Source: Bradyrhizobium yuanmingense
Lineage (GTDB): Bacteria > Pseudomonadota > Alphaproteobacteria > Rhizobiales > Xanthobacteraceae
Length of the DNA: 64,000 nt
Reading direction: 5' to 3'
Assembly: GCF_900094575.1 (NCBI RefSeq)
Contig: NZ_FMAE01000006.1
Coordinates: 1-64,000, forward strand
Part shown: positions 15,882 to 25,916 of the stretch, piece by piece
Position numbering within the stretch: position 1 is the first letter of the stretch
Layout of the letters: every line of letters begins with the position of its first letter
Program-made: the position numbers and the translations under genes
Notes under the pieces: generated by a model
The model's input: the letters and a program-made list of their open reading frames with translations, nothing else
What the model was told of the DNA's origin: nothing
Database searches by the model: none

Positions 15882-15917
15882 GCAATCATGCCGGCGCGCA
15901 TGCGCCGGCATGATTGC
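15882..15917. terminator. Perfect 16-bp-stem hairpin after the DUF1254 gene
   Basis: GCAATCATGCCGGCGC and its complement flank a GCAT loop, giving 36 nt of near-complete palindrome only 5 nt past the stop codon. There is no T-run, so it may be a Rho-assisted or 3'-protecting structure. Confidence 0.6.
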
Positions 15918-16007
15918 TAGGCCGCTCCCAGATGCCCCACAGCACGCTGTACTCGCTTTGGGTTTTCTGGGGCGAATGACACGGCATTCGCGATGCAGGA
16001 GGCCATG

Positions 16008-17114
16008 ATGTCGGCACTTCACCTTGGAAAAGGAAAACAGCGCGTTGGACGGAGCGCGACAAAGCCGTCTCTCTCTTCTGCGTTCAGGAATGCAGCCATT
16101 GCCTCGGCAGTCATGACGCTGTCGGTGCCTGCTGCCACGGCTTACGCCGACGAAGGTGGCGTTTCCTACTGGCTCCCTGGCCGCTTCAGCAGCCTTGCCG
16201 CCACCCCTCAAGCCCCCGGCTGGTCAATGGCAGCGGTCTACTACCACACCAGCGTAAGTGCATTCGGCACCGCGGCTGCCGCAAGGGAAATTCACGTCGG
16301 CAGAATCCCCGCAACAGTAAACGTCGATCTGAACTTGCGTCTGAATGGGCGAGGGGATCTCGTCCTGCTCAATCCTACATACACGTTCGCAACCCCCGTG
16401 CTGGGCGGGCAACTGGCCATCGGAGTGACAGGACTGTTCGGACGATCGAGCGCTGATCTAGCAGGAACGCTCACCGCAACTGTCGGCCCCCTGGCCGTGA
16501 CGCGCACGGGCAGCTTCGGCGACTCGATCACGTCAGTCGGGGATCTCTACCCGCAGGCGACGCTCAAGTGGAATGCAGGCGTCCATAACTTCATGACCTA
16601 CGTAACCGGAGATGTTCCCGTCGGCGCTTACAGTTCGTCCCGTCTCGCCAATCTCGGCATCGGGCATGGCGCCATCGACGGCGGCGCCGGCTACACCTAC
16701 TTCAATCCGCAAACTGGCCACGAGTTTTCCGCGGTGGCGGGCCTCACCTACAATTTCAAGAATCCGGATACGCAGTACCAGAACGGCATCGATCTTCACG
16801 TTGACTGGGGAGCCTCGCAGTTTCTGTCAAAGCAAACTTTCGTCGGCCTCGTTGGTTATGCCTATCAGCAGATAACTGATGACGTTGGCCAGCATCCCGC
16901 CCTAGGCGGCTTTCGGTCCCGAGTCTTCGCAGTTGGTCCGCAGATTGGCTTTCTATTTCCGGTAGGCGATATGCAGGGGTATTTGAATCTGAAGGGATAT
17001 GGCGAGTTCGCTGCGGAGAATCGGCCGGCTGGCTGGAACACTTGGCTGACGTTCTCAATATCGCCGATAGCGCCGACCAGAACTGTCGCATCAACCCGGC
17101 GGATCACAAAATAG
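16008..17114 (+). CDS. MetA-pathway (SphA-type) outer-membrane transport protein
   Basis: 368 residues from ATG 16008, 5 nt after an AGGAGG site (ATG 16005 is too close). A signal-like N-terminus (FRNAAIASAVMTLSVPAA then TAYA) is followed by a beta-rich body typical of Phenol_MetA_deg proteins: YWLPGRFSSLAATPQAPGWS, LLNPTYTFATPVLGGQLAIG, GAIDGGAGYTYFNPQTGHEF, VGPQIGFLFPVGDMQGYLNL and a final NTWLTFSISP. Such proteins are thought to be outer-membrane channels for hydrophobic aromatics. It closes the probable accessory segment together with the DUF1254 gene. Confidence 0.85.
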   Translation: MSALHLGKGKQRVGRSATKPSLSSAFRNAAIASAVMTLSVPAATAYADEGGVSYWLPGRFSSLAATPQAPGWSMAAVYYHTSVSAFGTAAAAREIHVGRIPATVNVDLNLRLNGRGDLVLLNPTYTFATPVLGGQLAIGVTGLFGRSSADLAGTLTATVGPLAVTRTGSFGDSITSVGDLYPQATLKWNAGVHNFMTYVTGDVPVGAYSSSRLANLGIGHGAIDGGAGYTYFNPQTGHEFSAVAGLTYNFKNPDTQYQNGIDLHVDWGASQFLSKQTFVGLVGYAYQQITDDVGQHPALGGFRSRVFAVGPQIGFLFPVGDMQGYLNLKGYGEFAAENRPAGWNTWLTFSISPIAPTRTVASTRRITK

Positions 17115-17512
17115 CAGCGTGGCCGCTTAGCCGATCTCGCCGACACACCATGGGTCGGTCGAACGTCTCACGTGAACATATCGAACTGAGCTGGTTATCT
17201 GCGTAGCCTCGAACCTTCCACCTGCTGAACAAAGCTGGCGTGAAGGTAGTCGAGAAGATCTACCTGCATCGAAATCCCGCACTTTGAAGAAGGAAAGTCG
17301 CCCCCCGGACCCGCACTTCCGCTTTCGGCCCATCTCGGAAGTCGGGCACCGTCCGCACTTTTGTTGCTGTTGGAATGGAATCGGACATGGGTAGGGCAAT
17401 CGCCTGGTGGATTGCTTCGTCGCAAGCGCTCCTCGCAATGACGGGGCGAGAGCCGAGTCAAAGAAAAACGGCGGGCTGTTGGCCCGCCGTTTTCGTTCTG
17501 ATTGAAATCGGA
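17115..17512. other. Intergenic region, part-repeat and terminator
   Basis: No convincing gene. It holds degenerate arms of the 'CGTCATTGCGAGC' repeat (17408-17444) and the rpoD terminator (17461-17493). The remaining part has no recognisable content. Confidence 0.4.
17461..17493 (-). terminator. Intrinsic terminator of rpoD
   Basis: A 12-bp stem AAAACGGCGGGC / GCCCGCCGTTTT with a 5-nt loop; on the minus strand it runs into TTTTTC. It lies 20 nt beyond the rpoD stop. Confidence 0.85.
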
Positions 17513-19648
<2,136 letters not shown>

Positions 19649-20023
19649 CCATTGCTCCTAAACGCGCTTCATGCGAGACGCGCCGCGCCTTCGCGTGAAT
19701 TCACATGAACCTGTTGCTCGACGCTCTCGCTTCGGCAGCTCTCGACACGGAAAGGGCGGCGCACAAACCTCTCGCCACCCCCAACTCTCTCTCGCCGGAA
19801 TTGCCTAACGCTTCGTCAGCCTCTTTGTCGCGGCGGATGCAGGTGTAGTGCCAACAGCGATTGCGCGGATTCATTCCTGACGCGTCTGTTATGCCTGCGG
19901 CCGCCTCTGGGCCAAAGTGCTACAAGACCGTTAAGCCTCGATTAACCCTGTTTTTGCCGCCAAACCTAGGATTTGGCGAGTCTTTTAGCGGTTCCAGCCG
20001 TGGCCGTCCGCATGTTTCTTTCA
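19649..20023. other. dnaG-rpoD intergenic region
   Basis: 375 nt, no gene. The dnaG side has a hairpin CGCCAAA / TTTGGCG (19958-19978) without a T-run, which could end dnaG transcripts. rpoD promoters should lie within 19650-19900, but no consensus stands out. Confidence 0.4.
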
Positions 20024-22024
20024 TCACATGCTCTTCTGGAGCCGGCCCGACAGCTCGCCAAAACCCTCGATCAGGGCCTCGGTACCGTCGACTTCACCTA
20101 TCCGAGCCTTGACGTCACGCAGCCACGCCAAATTGGCCTCGCTGGGATCCTCCCCCAAGGCCAGCTCGGCGTCTTTCAGCTCTCTAAGTAGTGAATGCCA
20201 TTGCCGATGCAAGGCAACCAGCTGGTGCCAGGTGGCAAGAACGTCGTCCCTCGCCGCGCCCTCGCGGGCGGCCCACACCGCCTGGGTCGTGATGACATTC
20301 TCAACCCTTTGAAGAGTTTGAGAAAATCCGCCCTTTGCGAGGTCGCCGCGCATCTTTTCTGCCTGCTCGCCGGGGTCCGGCGAGTGGTGATGGTCGTTGG
20401 CGAAGGCGTCGATGATGCCGGCCCTGAGCTTGTGGGCCTCGGGATGGGCCAGCTCCAGGGCGGCGACCTCCTCCAGATGCTCGTGCAGCAGCCAGGGGTG
20501 GTTGATCAGGCATTGCAGGATCAGCGCCTCCCGGCGGGAGATGGCGCTGCGCTGGCCTCGCAGGATCGGGCTTGCCGCCAGCTGCGGGCTCGCCGCCTGG
20601 TAGGGGCCGGACGGCAGCGGGGTCGGACCCGGAGCGCCGCGGCGACCGCCGCCGAAGCCTTGTCCACCGAATCGATTCGCCCCGCCTCGCGGCTGGAACG
20701 GGCGGCCGCCACCGGGGCGGAAATTGCCCCGGCCGCCAAAGCCGCGGCCGCCTTCGGGCGCGAAGGCGCGCTGCAGCCGCTCGACGAATTCGTCGCGATA
20801 ATAGCGCCGCACCACCTCATCGCGGATGCCGTTCGTGAGCTCCCTGATGCGCGCCTCCAGCGCGGCGCGCCGCTCGGGCGTGGCGAAATTGCCGCCCTCG
20901 AGCTCGCGCGACCAGATCATGTCGGCGAGCGGACGGGCGGCGGCGATGACCTCCTCGATCGCGCCGTGCCCGCCCGAGCGCACGAGATCATCGGGGTCCT
21001 GCCCTTCCGGCAGCAGCGCAAAGCGAAGACTCTTGCCGGGCGCGAGGAACGGCAAGGCAAGGTCCGCAGCACGATAGGCCGCCTTCTGTCCGGCGCGGTC
21101 GCCGTCGAAGCAGAGGATCGGCTCGTCCGCCATCTTCCAGAGCAGCGCGAGCTGGCTTTCGGTGAGCGCGGTGCCGAGCGGCGCGACGCTGCCGGCAAAG
21201 CCCGCGGTGACCATGGCGATGACGTCGACATAGCCTTCGACCACGATCAGTGGGCTGCCGTCATGGGTGGCTTTGCGCGCGGTCTGGTGGTTGTAGAGAT
21301 TGTCGCCCTTGTGGAAGAGCGGCGTCTCCGGCGAATTCAGGTATTTGGCCGGAACGTCCTTCTCCAGCGCGCGCCCGCCGAAGGCGATGACGCGGCCGCG
21401 CAGATCGGCGATCGGAAACATCACGCGATCGCGGAAGCGATCGTAGGGAACGGGGATGTCGTCGCCGCCGATCAACAGACCGGTCTCGACCATGTCCTCG
21501 ACGGAGACGCCGAGCTTGCCGAGATGCTCCTTCAGTGCGAATCTTTCGCCCGGCGCATAGCCGAGGCGGAACTGCAATTGCGTCGCCGGCGAAATGGCGC
21601 GATCGGCGAGATAGCCGCGCGCTTTCGCGCCCACGCGCGAGGCCAGCGTCTCGGCGAAGAATTTCGCCGCGAGATCCATCACGTCATGCAGCGAGCGCCG
21701 CCGCTGCTCCTCGCGCGCGGCGTTGGGCGTCACCGCCGGCAGCGGCAGGCCCGCCATATTTGCAAGCCGCTCCACCGCTTCCGCGAACGGCAGGCCGTCG
21801 GTCTCCATCACGAAGTTGATGATGTCGCCGTGCTTGCCCGAGGAGAAGTCGTGATAAAAACCCTTCTGGTCGTTGACGTAGAAGGACGGCGTCTTCTCCT
21901 GCTGGAACGGCGACAGCCCCTTCCACTCGCGCCCGGCCTTCTTCAGCTTGACGCGCTTGCCCACGACCTCGGAGACCGAAAGCCGGGCACGAAGCTCGTC
22001 GAGGAACTGGGGCGTGAAGCGCAT
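20024..22024 (-). CDS. dnaG: DNA primase DnaG with zinc ligands replaced
   Basis: 666 residues, family-normal length. The N-terminal domain (RARLSVSEVVGKRVKLKKAG) contains the region where DnaG usually holds a CHC2 zinc ribbon; here SPFQQEKTPSF and FYHDFSSGKHGD put Ser38, Gln41, Asp59 and Ser62 at the four ligand sites. The TOPRIM core follows (IVVEGYVDVIAMVTAGF; ILCFDGDRAGQKAAYRAADL), then a Gly/Arg-rich linker (about 425-475) and a helical C-terminal DnaB-binding domain. It makes RNA primers for replication. Upstream of rpoD. Replacement of the ribbon ligands is known in several alphaproteobacterial primases. Confidence 0.95.
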   Translation of the reverse strand: MRFTPQFLDELRARLSVSEVVGKRVKLKKAGREWKGLSPFQQEKTPSFYVNDQKGFYHDFSSGKHGDIINFVMETDGLPFAEAVERLANMAGLPLPAVTPNAAREEQRRRSLHDVMDLAAKFFAETLASRVGAKARGYLADRAISPATQLQFRLGYAPGERFALKEHLGKLGVSVEDMVETGLLIGGDDIPVPYDRFRDRVMFPIADLRGRVIAFGGRALEKDVPAKYLNSPETPLFHKGDNLYNHQTARKATHDGSPLIVVEGYVDVIAMVTAGFAGSVAPLGTALTESQLALLWKMADEPILCFDGDRAGQKAAYRAADLALPFLAPGKSLRFALLPEGQDPDDLVRSGGHGAIEEVIAAARPLADMIWSRELEGGNFATPERRAALEARIRELTNGIRDEVVRRYYRDEFVERLQRAFAPEGGRGFGGRGNFRPGGGRPFQPRGGANRFGGQGFGGGRRGAPGPTPLPSGPYQAASPQLAASPILRGQRSAISRREALILQCLINHPWLLHEHLEEVAALELAHPEAHKLRAGIIDAFANDHHHSPDPGEQAEKMRGDLAKGGFSQTLQRVENVITTQAVWAAREGAARDDVLATWHQLVALHRQWHSLLRELKDAELALGEDPSEANLAWLRDVKARIGEVDGTEALIEGFGELSGRLQKSM

Positions 22025-22132
22025 GGGGCGAGTTTAGCCGAGCGTTTGAGTCGGGCGAAGGATCAGGGATATAGGGACGGCCCGGTCAAAGGCCAGGTTT
22101 GTCGGGCTTATCCGCGCTGTTCACAGCCCTCC

Positions 22133-22236
22133 GTCATTCCGGGGCGCCCCGAAGGGGCGAGCCCGGAATCCATCGAGCCACTGGAATGCTGGGAGAAATG
22201 GATTCCGGGCTCGCGCTGCGCGCGCCCCGGAATGAC
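22133..22236. repeat. Palindromic repeat, 'GTCATTCCGGGGCG' type
   Basis: Arms GTCATTCCGGGGCGCCCCGA with GAGCCCGGAATCCATCG, facing GGATTCCGGGCTCGCG and GCGCCCCGGAATGAC. Same family at 32222-32325, 36292-36416, 60061-60166 and a half at 63671. It lies between the divergent dnaG and Cld-like genes. Confidence 0.8.
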
Positions 22237-22278
22237 GAGCCACTTGAACCGCGCCCGGTTCCACGCTTCCATACCGCC

Positions 22279-22842
22279 ATGTTCAGGACCTTTCGGGGCG
22301 GCCAGACCGGGGGTTGGCGGGTGACCTCGCTCTCGCCTGTGACGGGCGAGTCCCTGCCCTTCGTGCCGGCGCTGTCGGTGACCGACAGCGAGGCCGTCTC
22401 GTTGCCGCTGGTGCCCTCGCGCAATGCCTGGCGGCTGGTCGGCGTCGCCAGCAGCCTGCGCTACACCGAGCGGGCCGAGAAGCAGCAGCTCGTCGCCGTG
22501 CAGGCCGGCCTCGGCCGGCTGGAGGCCACCAGCGCGGCGCTGATCCCGATCCGCAAGTCGCAGGCCTGGTGGGAGCTGACCCAGGAAGAGCGCCGCAAGA
22601 TCTTCGAGGACAAGTCGCACCACATCGCGAGCAGTCTTCGTTTCCTGCCCGCGATCGCGCGCCAGCTCTATCATTGCCGCGATCTCGGCGGCCCCTTCGA
22701 TTTCCTGACCTGGTTCGAATTCGCGCCCGCGAACGCCTCGCTGTTCGAGGAGCTGGTGGCGATGCTGCGGCGGACCGAGGAGTGGACCTATGTCGAGCGC
22801 GAGGTCGACGTGCGCGTGGTCAAGGAAGTGCTGTCGGCTTAG
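22279..22842 (+). CDS. Chlorite dismutase-fold (Cld/HemQ-like) protein
   Basis: 187 residues from ATG 22279. The second half carries family text: AALIPIRKSQAWWELTQEER, then HHIASSLRFLPAIARQLYHC with a His (in LYHCRDL) placed like the proximal haem ligand, and FDFLTWFEFAP, FEELVAMLRRTEEWTYVERE. The length fits the short, dimeric type of Cld rather than the long HemQ form. Whether it degrades chlorite or acts on another peroxide-like substrate is not decidable; the catalytic distal residue could not be assigned. It ends 4 bp inside the convergent gene. Confidence 0.75.
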   Translation: MFRTFRGGQTGGWRVTSLSPVTGESLPFVPALSVTDSEAVSLPLVPSRNAWRLVGVASSLRYTERAEKQQLVAVQAGLGRLEATSAALIPIRKSQAWWELTQEERRKIFEDKSHHIASSLRFLPAIARQLYHCRDLGGPFDFLTWFEFAPANASLFEELVAMLRRTEEWTYVEREVDVRVVKEVLSA

Positions 22843-23237
22843 CGATCGAGGAAGTGCCCGGACTCGATGATCGGCAGATCGGTGACGGGCCAATTGTAGA
22901 CGTAGGTCCACACGTTTTCGCTGGCGCCGTCGGGCAACGTCACCTCCACCATCTGCCGCAGATATTCGGTCGGCTCCGGAAAGCCCTCGCCGCAGGCCTC
23001 GTACATGTCGAGCTCGCGCAAGAGTTCGTCCGGCACGCGCAGCTGAAACAACTCGCCATGGACGATGTCCGACGGCGCCTCGGAGAGCAGCAATCCCGGA
23101 TAGTGCTTCACCAGAACGAGCCGGCCGCGGCAGGTGGCTTCACTGATGAATTCCGCATGGCCGGCGAGCAGCCGCGCCATCGGGTGGTCGAAGCCGCGCA
23201 TCAGGGTGCCGTAAACGAAAAGTCGATCCGAGCTCAT
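22839..23237 (-). CDS. Gamma-glutamylcyclotransferase-like (AIG2/GGCT) protein
   Basis: 132 residues from ATG 23237. The N-terminus MSSDRLFVYGTLMRGF is the hallmark VYGTL substrate loop. The catalytic acid is probably the Glu in LLRELDMYEACGEGFPEPTE, and EYLRQMVEVTLPDGASENVW with WTYVYNW closes the fold. Such proteins convert gamma-glutamyl amines to pyroglutamate. The 3' end overlaps the convergent Cld-like gene by 4 bp. It is divergent from the N-formylglutamate gene, sharing a 76-nt promoter space. Confidence 0.85.
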   Translation of the reverse strand: MSSDRLFVYGTLMRGFDHPMARLLAGHAEFISEATCRGRLVLVKHYPGLLLSEAPSDIVHGELFQLRVPDELLRELDMYEACGEGFPEPTEYLRQMVEVTLPDGASENVWTYVYNWPVTDLPIIESGHFLDR

Positions 23238-23313
23238 GCCGTTCCAACGTTGCGGCATCGGTGCGATACCGCTACTCCGTTTACACAGTTTGTCATTCCA
23301 TAGGCAAATCAGG

Positions 23314-24117
23314 ATGGCTTTGGATATAGCCGACGCAACCGACCAGCTGCTCGGCGAGGGCGACATTCCGCCCGTGCATGAGGTGAATGCGGCGGGGACA
23401 TCGCCGTTCCTGCTCACCGCGGACCATTACGGACGGGTGCTGCCGCGCGCGCTCGGCGATCTCGGCGTCGCGGATACCGATCTTGTCAGGCACATCGCCT
23501 GGGACATCGGCATCGCCGGTGTCGCCGAGCGGCTCGCCGCGATGCTCGATGCGCATCTGATCGCGCAGCGTTATTCGCGGCTGGTGATCGACTGCAACCG
23601 CCCGCCCGGCGTCGCAAGCTCGATTCCCGTGATCTCCGAGGCGACCGCCATCCCCGGCAATGAGGATCTGTCGGCCGCGGCCAAGGAGATGCGCCGGCGC
23701 GAGATCTTCGATCCCTATCACCGCCGGATTAGCGCTGCGATCGATGCGCGCATCAGGGCGGGCAGGCCGACGGTGCTGGTGGCGCTGCACAGCTTCACGC
23801 CGGTCTTTTACGGCGAGCCGCGGCCCTGGCACATCGGCACGCTCTATCACCGCGACACCGTGCTGCCGCTTCTGATGCTGCAGCATTTGCGGGCCGAGAG
23901 CGCGCTCGTCGTGGGCGACAACCAGCCTTATGCGGTGAGCGACATCACCGACTACACGATTCCAATCCACGGCGAGGCGCGCGGCCTCGTCAACACCGGC
24001 ATCGAGATCCGCCAGGACCTGATCGCCGACGAGGGCGGCCAGCAGCAATGGGCCGAGCGGCTGGCGCGGATCCTGCGCGAGATCGAGGCCGCGCTACGCG
24101 AGCAGGGAATGAGTTAA
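23314..24117 (+). CDS. N-formylglutamate amidohydrolase family protein
   Basis: 267 residues from ATG 23314, with AGG just before it. Motifs of the FGase family are present: FLLTADHYGRVLP (metal-binding His region), RYSRLVIDCNRPPG, and VALHSFTPVFYGEPRPWHIG. NTGIEIRQDLIADEGGQQQW fits the C-terminal helix. It should hydrolyse N-formylglutamate or a related N-acyl dicarboxylate in the cytosol, a step in histidine-type degradation; no hut genes are nearby. Its stop lies 4 nt from the end of the convergent LysE gene. Confidence 0.85.
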   Translation: MALDIADATDQLLGEGDIPPVHEVNAAGTSPFLLTADHYGRVLPRALGDLGVADTDLVRHIAWDIGIAGVAERLAAMLDAHLIAQRYSRLVIDCNRPPGVASSIPVISEATAIPGNEDLSAAAKEMRRREIFDPYHRRISAAIDARIRAGRPTVLVALHSFTPVFYGEPRPWHIGTLYHRDTVLPLLMLQHLRAESALVVGDNQPYAVSDITDYTIPIHGEARGLVNTGIEIRQDLIADEGGQQQWAERLARILREIEAALREQGMS

Positions 24118-24121
24118 GCGG

Positions 24122-24742
24122 TCACTTCGCCCGCGTCAGTGCCAGCCAGATGCCGCCGCCGATCATGAAGCCGCCCGAGATGCGCGACACCATCCGCGTG
24201 CGCCGCGCCGAGAAGAATTTTCGGGCGCGCCCGGCGGCAATCGCGTAGAGCGCATCGGTCATCACCGCCGTCACCATGAAGGTGGCACCCAGCAGCGCGA
24301 CCTGCGGGAAATGCGGCTGGCTCATGTCCATGAATTGCGGGATGAAAGCGCCGAAGAACACCAGCACCTTGGGGTTCGACAGCAGCACCAGGAATCCCTG
24401 CAGGAAGAAGCCGCCGCGCGGCGGCGGAGGCGGCGCGTCGACATCGACACCTTCGACCGGCTCCCAGATCAGCTTGATGCCGAGCCAGATCAGATATGCG
24501 GCGCCGGCAAAGCGCACCCAGTCGAACCAATAGCCCATGGTCGCCATCAGCGAGGTCAGGCCGATCGCAACGATGCCGATGACGATGGCAAGCCCGGCCT
24601 GCGCGCCGGCCACGTTGATGAGCGCCGCACGCGTGCCGTGGCGCAGGCCATTGGCGACGACGAGGGTGACGATCGGCCCCGGCAGCAGCGCCAGCGCAAT
24701 GCAGGCGGCGACGAAGGCGAGGTAGGCTTGCATGGACATCAT
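24122..24742 (-). CDS. LysE-family amino-acid exporter
   Basis: 206 residues from ATG 24742 (MMSMQAYLAFVAACIALALL); the second Met at 24739 or that at 24733 are equally plausible. Six helices, the 'LPGP' motif (ALLPGPIVTLVVANGLRHG) and GFLVLLSNPKVLVFFGAFIP mark the LysE superfamily. A proline run (DAPPPPPRGGF) links helices 3 and 4. It exports amino acids or analogues; substrate unknown. It is a paralogue of the protein at 6361-6972. The divergent ArsR gene starts 126 nt upstream. Confidence 0.88.
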   Translation of the reverse strand: MMSMQAYLAFVAACIALALLPGPIVTLVVANGLRHGTRAALINVAGAQAGLAIVIGIVAIGLTSLMATMGYWFDWVRFAGAAYLIWLGIKLIWEPVEGVDVDAPPPPPRGGFFLQGFLVLLSNPKVLVFFGAFIPQFMDMSQPHFPQVALLGATFMVTAVMTDALYAIAAGRARKFFSARRTRMVSRISGGFMIGGGIWLALTRAK

Positions 24743-24830
24743 GGGAGGGACTCGCTGAAGGCGGTTTCGCCGCATTAATGCATGGCGAGCGCTGGAACGG
24801 AAGACGCGTCAGTCGCTCCAAGCCGATCCC

Positions 24831-24860
24831 TTGACATGCAACCATTTAGTTGCCTATTAT
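24831..24860 (+). promoter_or_regulatory. Promoter and operator of the arsR-SRPBCC operon
   Basis: Near-consensus sigma-70 hexamers TTGACA (24831-24836) and TATTAT (24855-24860) are 18 nt apart. The spacer holds a perfect inverted repeat GCAAC-CATTTA-GTTGC (24838-24853), ideally placed for autorepression by the ArsR product. The predicted transcription start falls at or one base before ATG 24868, so the mRNA would be leaderless. Confidence 0.75.
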
Positions 24861-24867
24861 CGCCGCC

Positions 24868-25182
24868 ATGGATGAGGTCTTCAAGGCGCTCGCGGATAGC
24901 TCGCGACGTTCGCTGCTCGACAGGCTTCACGCCAGAAACGGCCAGACACTGAACGAGCTCTGCGAGGGGCTTGCGATGACGCGACAGGCCGTCACCAAGC
25001 ACCTTGCCATCCTGGAGGAAGCGAACCTCATCACCACCATCAGGCATGGACGCGAGAAGCTGCACTACCTCAACCCGGTGCCGATCCATCAGATCGGCGA
25101 ACGCTGGATCAGGAAGTTCGAGCGCAGCAAGCTCGCCGCGCTCAACGAGCTGAAACGTCAGTTGGAGAACGGCGACGAGTGA
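24868..25182 (+). CDS. ArsR-family repressor (SRPBCC-associated type)
   Basis: 104 residues, winged helix-turn-helix: MDEVFKALADSSRRSLLDRL, recognition helix in GLAMTRQAVTKHLAILEEAN, wing TTIRHGREKLHYLNP. It lacks the CxC metal site of classical ArsR, as is usual for ArsR proteins paired with SRPBCC genes. ATG 24868 is preferred over 24850 because 24850 lies inside the promoter. No Shine-Dalgarno is visible, which agrees with a leaderless transcript. It is followed 28 nt later by its partner gene and very probably represses both. Confidence 0.88.
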   Translation: MDEVFKALADSSRRSLLDRLHARNGQTLNELCEGLAMTRQAVTKHLAILEEANLITTIRHGREKLHYLNPVPIHQIGERWIRKFERSKLAALNELKRQLENGDE

Positions 25183-25210
25183 GTCCGCTCAACGAAGGAT
25201 TTGATGCACG

Positions 25211-25723
25211 ATGAACCTCGATCAATTCAAGCCGCTGACCGTCTACACCATCTACATCGCCTCGACGCCCGAGAAGGTGTGGGAGGCGCTGACGTCCGCC
25301 GAGTTCAGCCGGAAATATTTTTCCGGCTTTGCGGTGGAGATGGAGCCGAAGCTCGGCGGCAGTTTCGTCGTGCACGCGCCCGACGGCTCCGAGCACATCC
25401 GCGGCGAAGTGTTCGAATACGATCCGCCGAGGAGGCTCACGGTGAGCTGGAACGTCAATTGGCCGGACCTCGTGGAAAAGCTCGGCACCACCATTGTCAC
25501 CTACGAGATCGAGCAGGCCGGCGAAGCCGTGCGCCTCACCCTGAGCCAACGCCACGACCGCGAGCTCAGCGACGACATCCTTTCCGGCGGCCGCACCGGC
25601 TGGCCCGCGATCCTCTCCGGATTGAAGAGCCTGCTGGAGACCGGCAAGGCGCCGCATATCGAGATGTCCCCGCCGGTGCGGTTGCTGGAGGCGCTGAAGG
25701 CGATGGGGATCAAGGTGCCGTAA
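25211..25723 (+). CDS. SRPBCC (AHSA1/START-like) domain protein
   Basis: 170 residues. The AHSA1-type ligand fold is seen in VYTIYIASTPEKVWEALTSA, GFAVEMEPKLGGSFVVHAPD, and RLTVSWNVNW. The C-terminal helix (RTGWPAILSGLKSLLETGK) is typical. It probably binds a hydrophobic small molecule or a chaperone-like partner; function is unknown. It is transcribed with the ArsR gene 28 nt upstream, a common gene pair in soil bacteria. A repeat element follows. Confidence 0.88.
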   Translation: MNLDQFKPLTVYTIYIASTPEKVWEALTSAEFSRKYFSGFAVEMEPKLGGSFVVHAPDGSEHIRGEVFEYDPPRRLTVSWNVNWPDLVEKLGTTIVTYEIEQAGEAVRLTLSQRHDRELSDDILSGGRTGWPAILSGLKSLLETGKAPHIEMSPPVRLLEALKAMGIKVP

Positions 25724-25754
25724 TTGAAGAAGGACAAGCGTAGGTCGCTTCTTC

Positions 25755-25903
25755 CCCTCTCCCCTTGTGGGAGAGGGTGGCTCGCCGCGAAAGCGGCGAG
25801 ACGGGTGAGGGGTCTCTCTCCGCGCACACTTCTCTCAATGAGTCCGCGGAGAGAGACCCCTCATCCGGCGCTTCGCGCCACCTTCTCCCACAAGGGGAGA
25901 AGG
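25755..25903. repeat. Palindromic repeat, 'CTCCCCTTGTGGGAGA' type
   Basis: About 150 bp of dyad symmetry: arms CCTCTCCCCTTGTGGGAGAG with GGTGGCTCGCCGC, facing GGCGCTTCGCGCCACCTTCT and CCCACAAGGGGAGAAGG. Other copies are at 33535-33676 and 47321-47461, with variants at 55311-55471 and 56284-56480. Confidence 0.8.
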
Positions 25904-25916
25904 AAGAGCGCCGACA

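Noticed and set aside
20195..22324. 709-codon plus-strand frame over dnaG
   Set aside because: Antisense to dnaG, Arg/Ala/Gly-rich without domain signatures.
22099..22842. Longer start of the Cld-like gene at 22099
   Set aside because: The extra 60 codons read through the palindromic repeat; ATG 22279 is the first start beyond it.
25755..25903. CRISPR array from repeated GGGAGA units
   Set aside because: These are single dyad-symmetric elements, with no regular spacers or cas genes.
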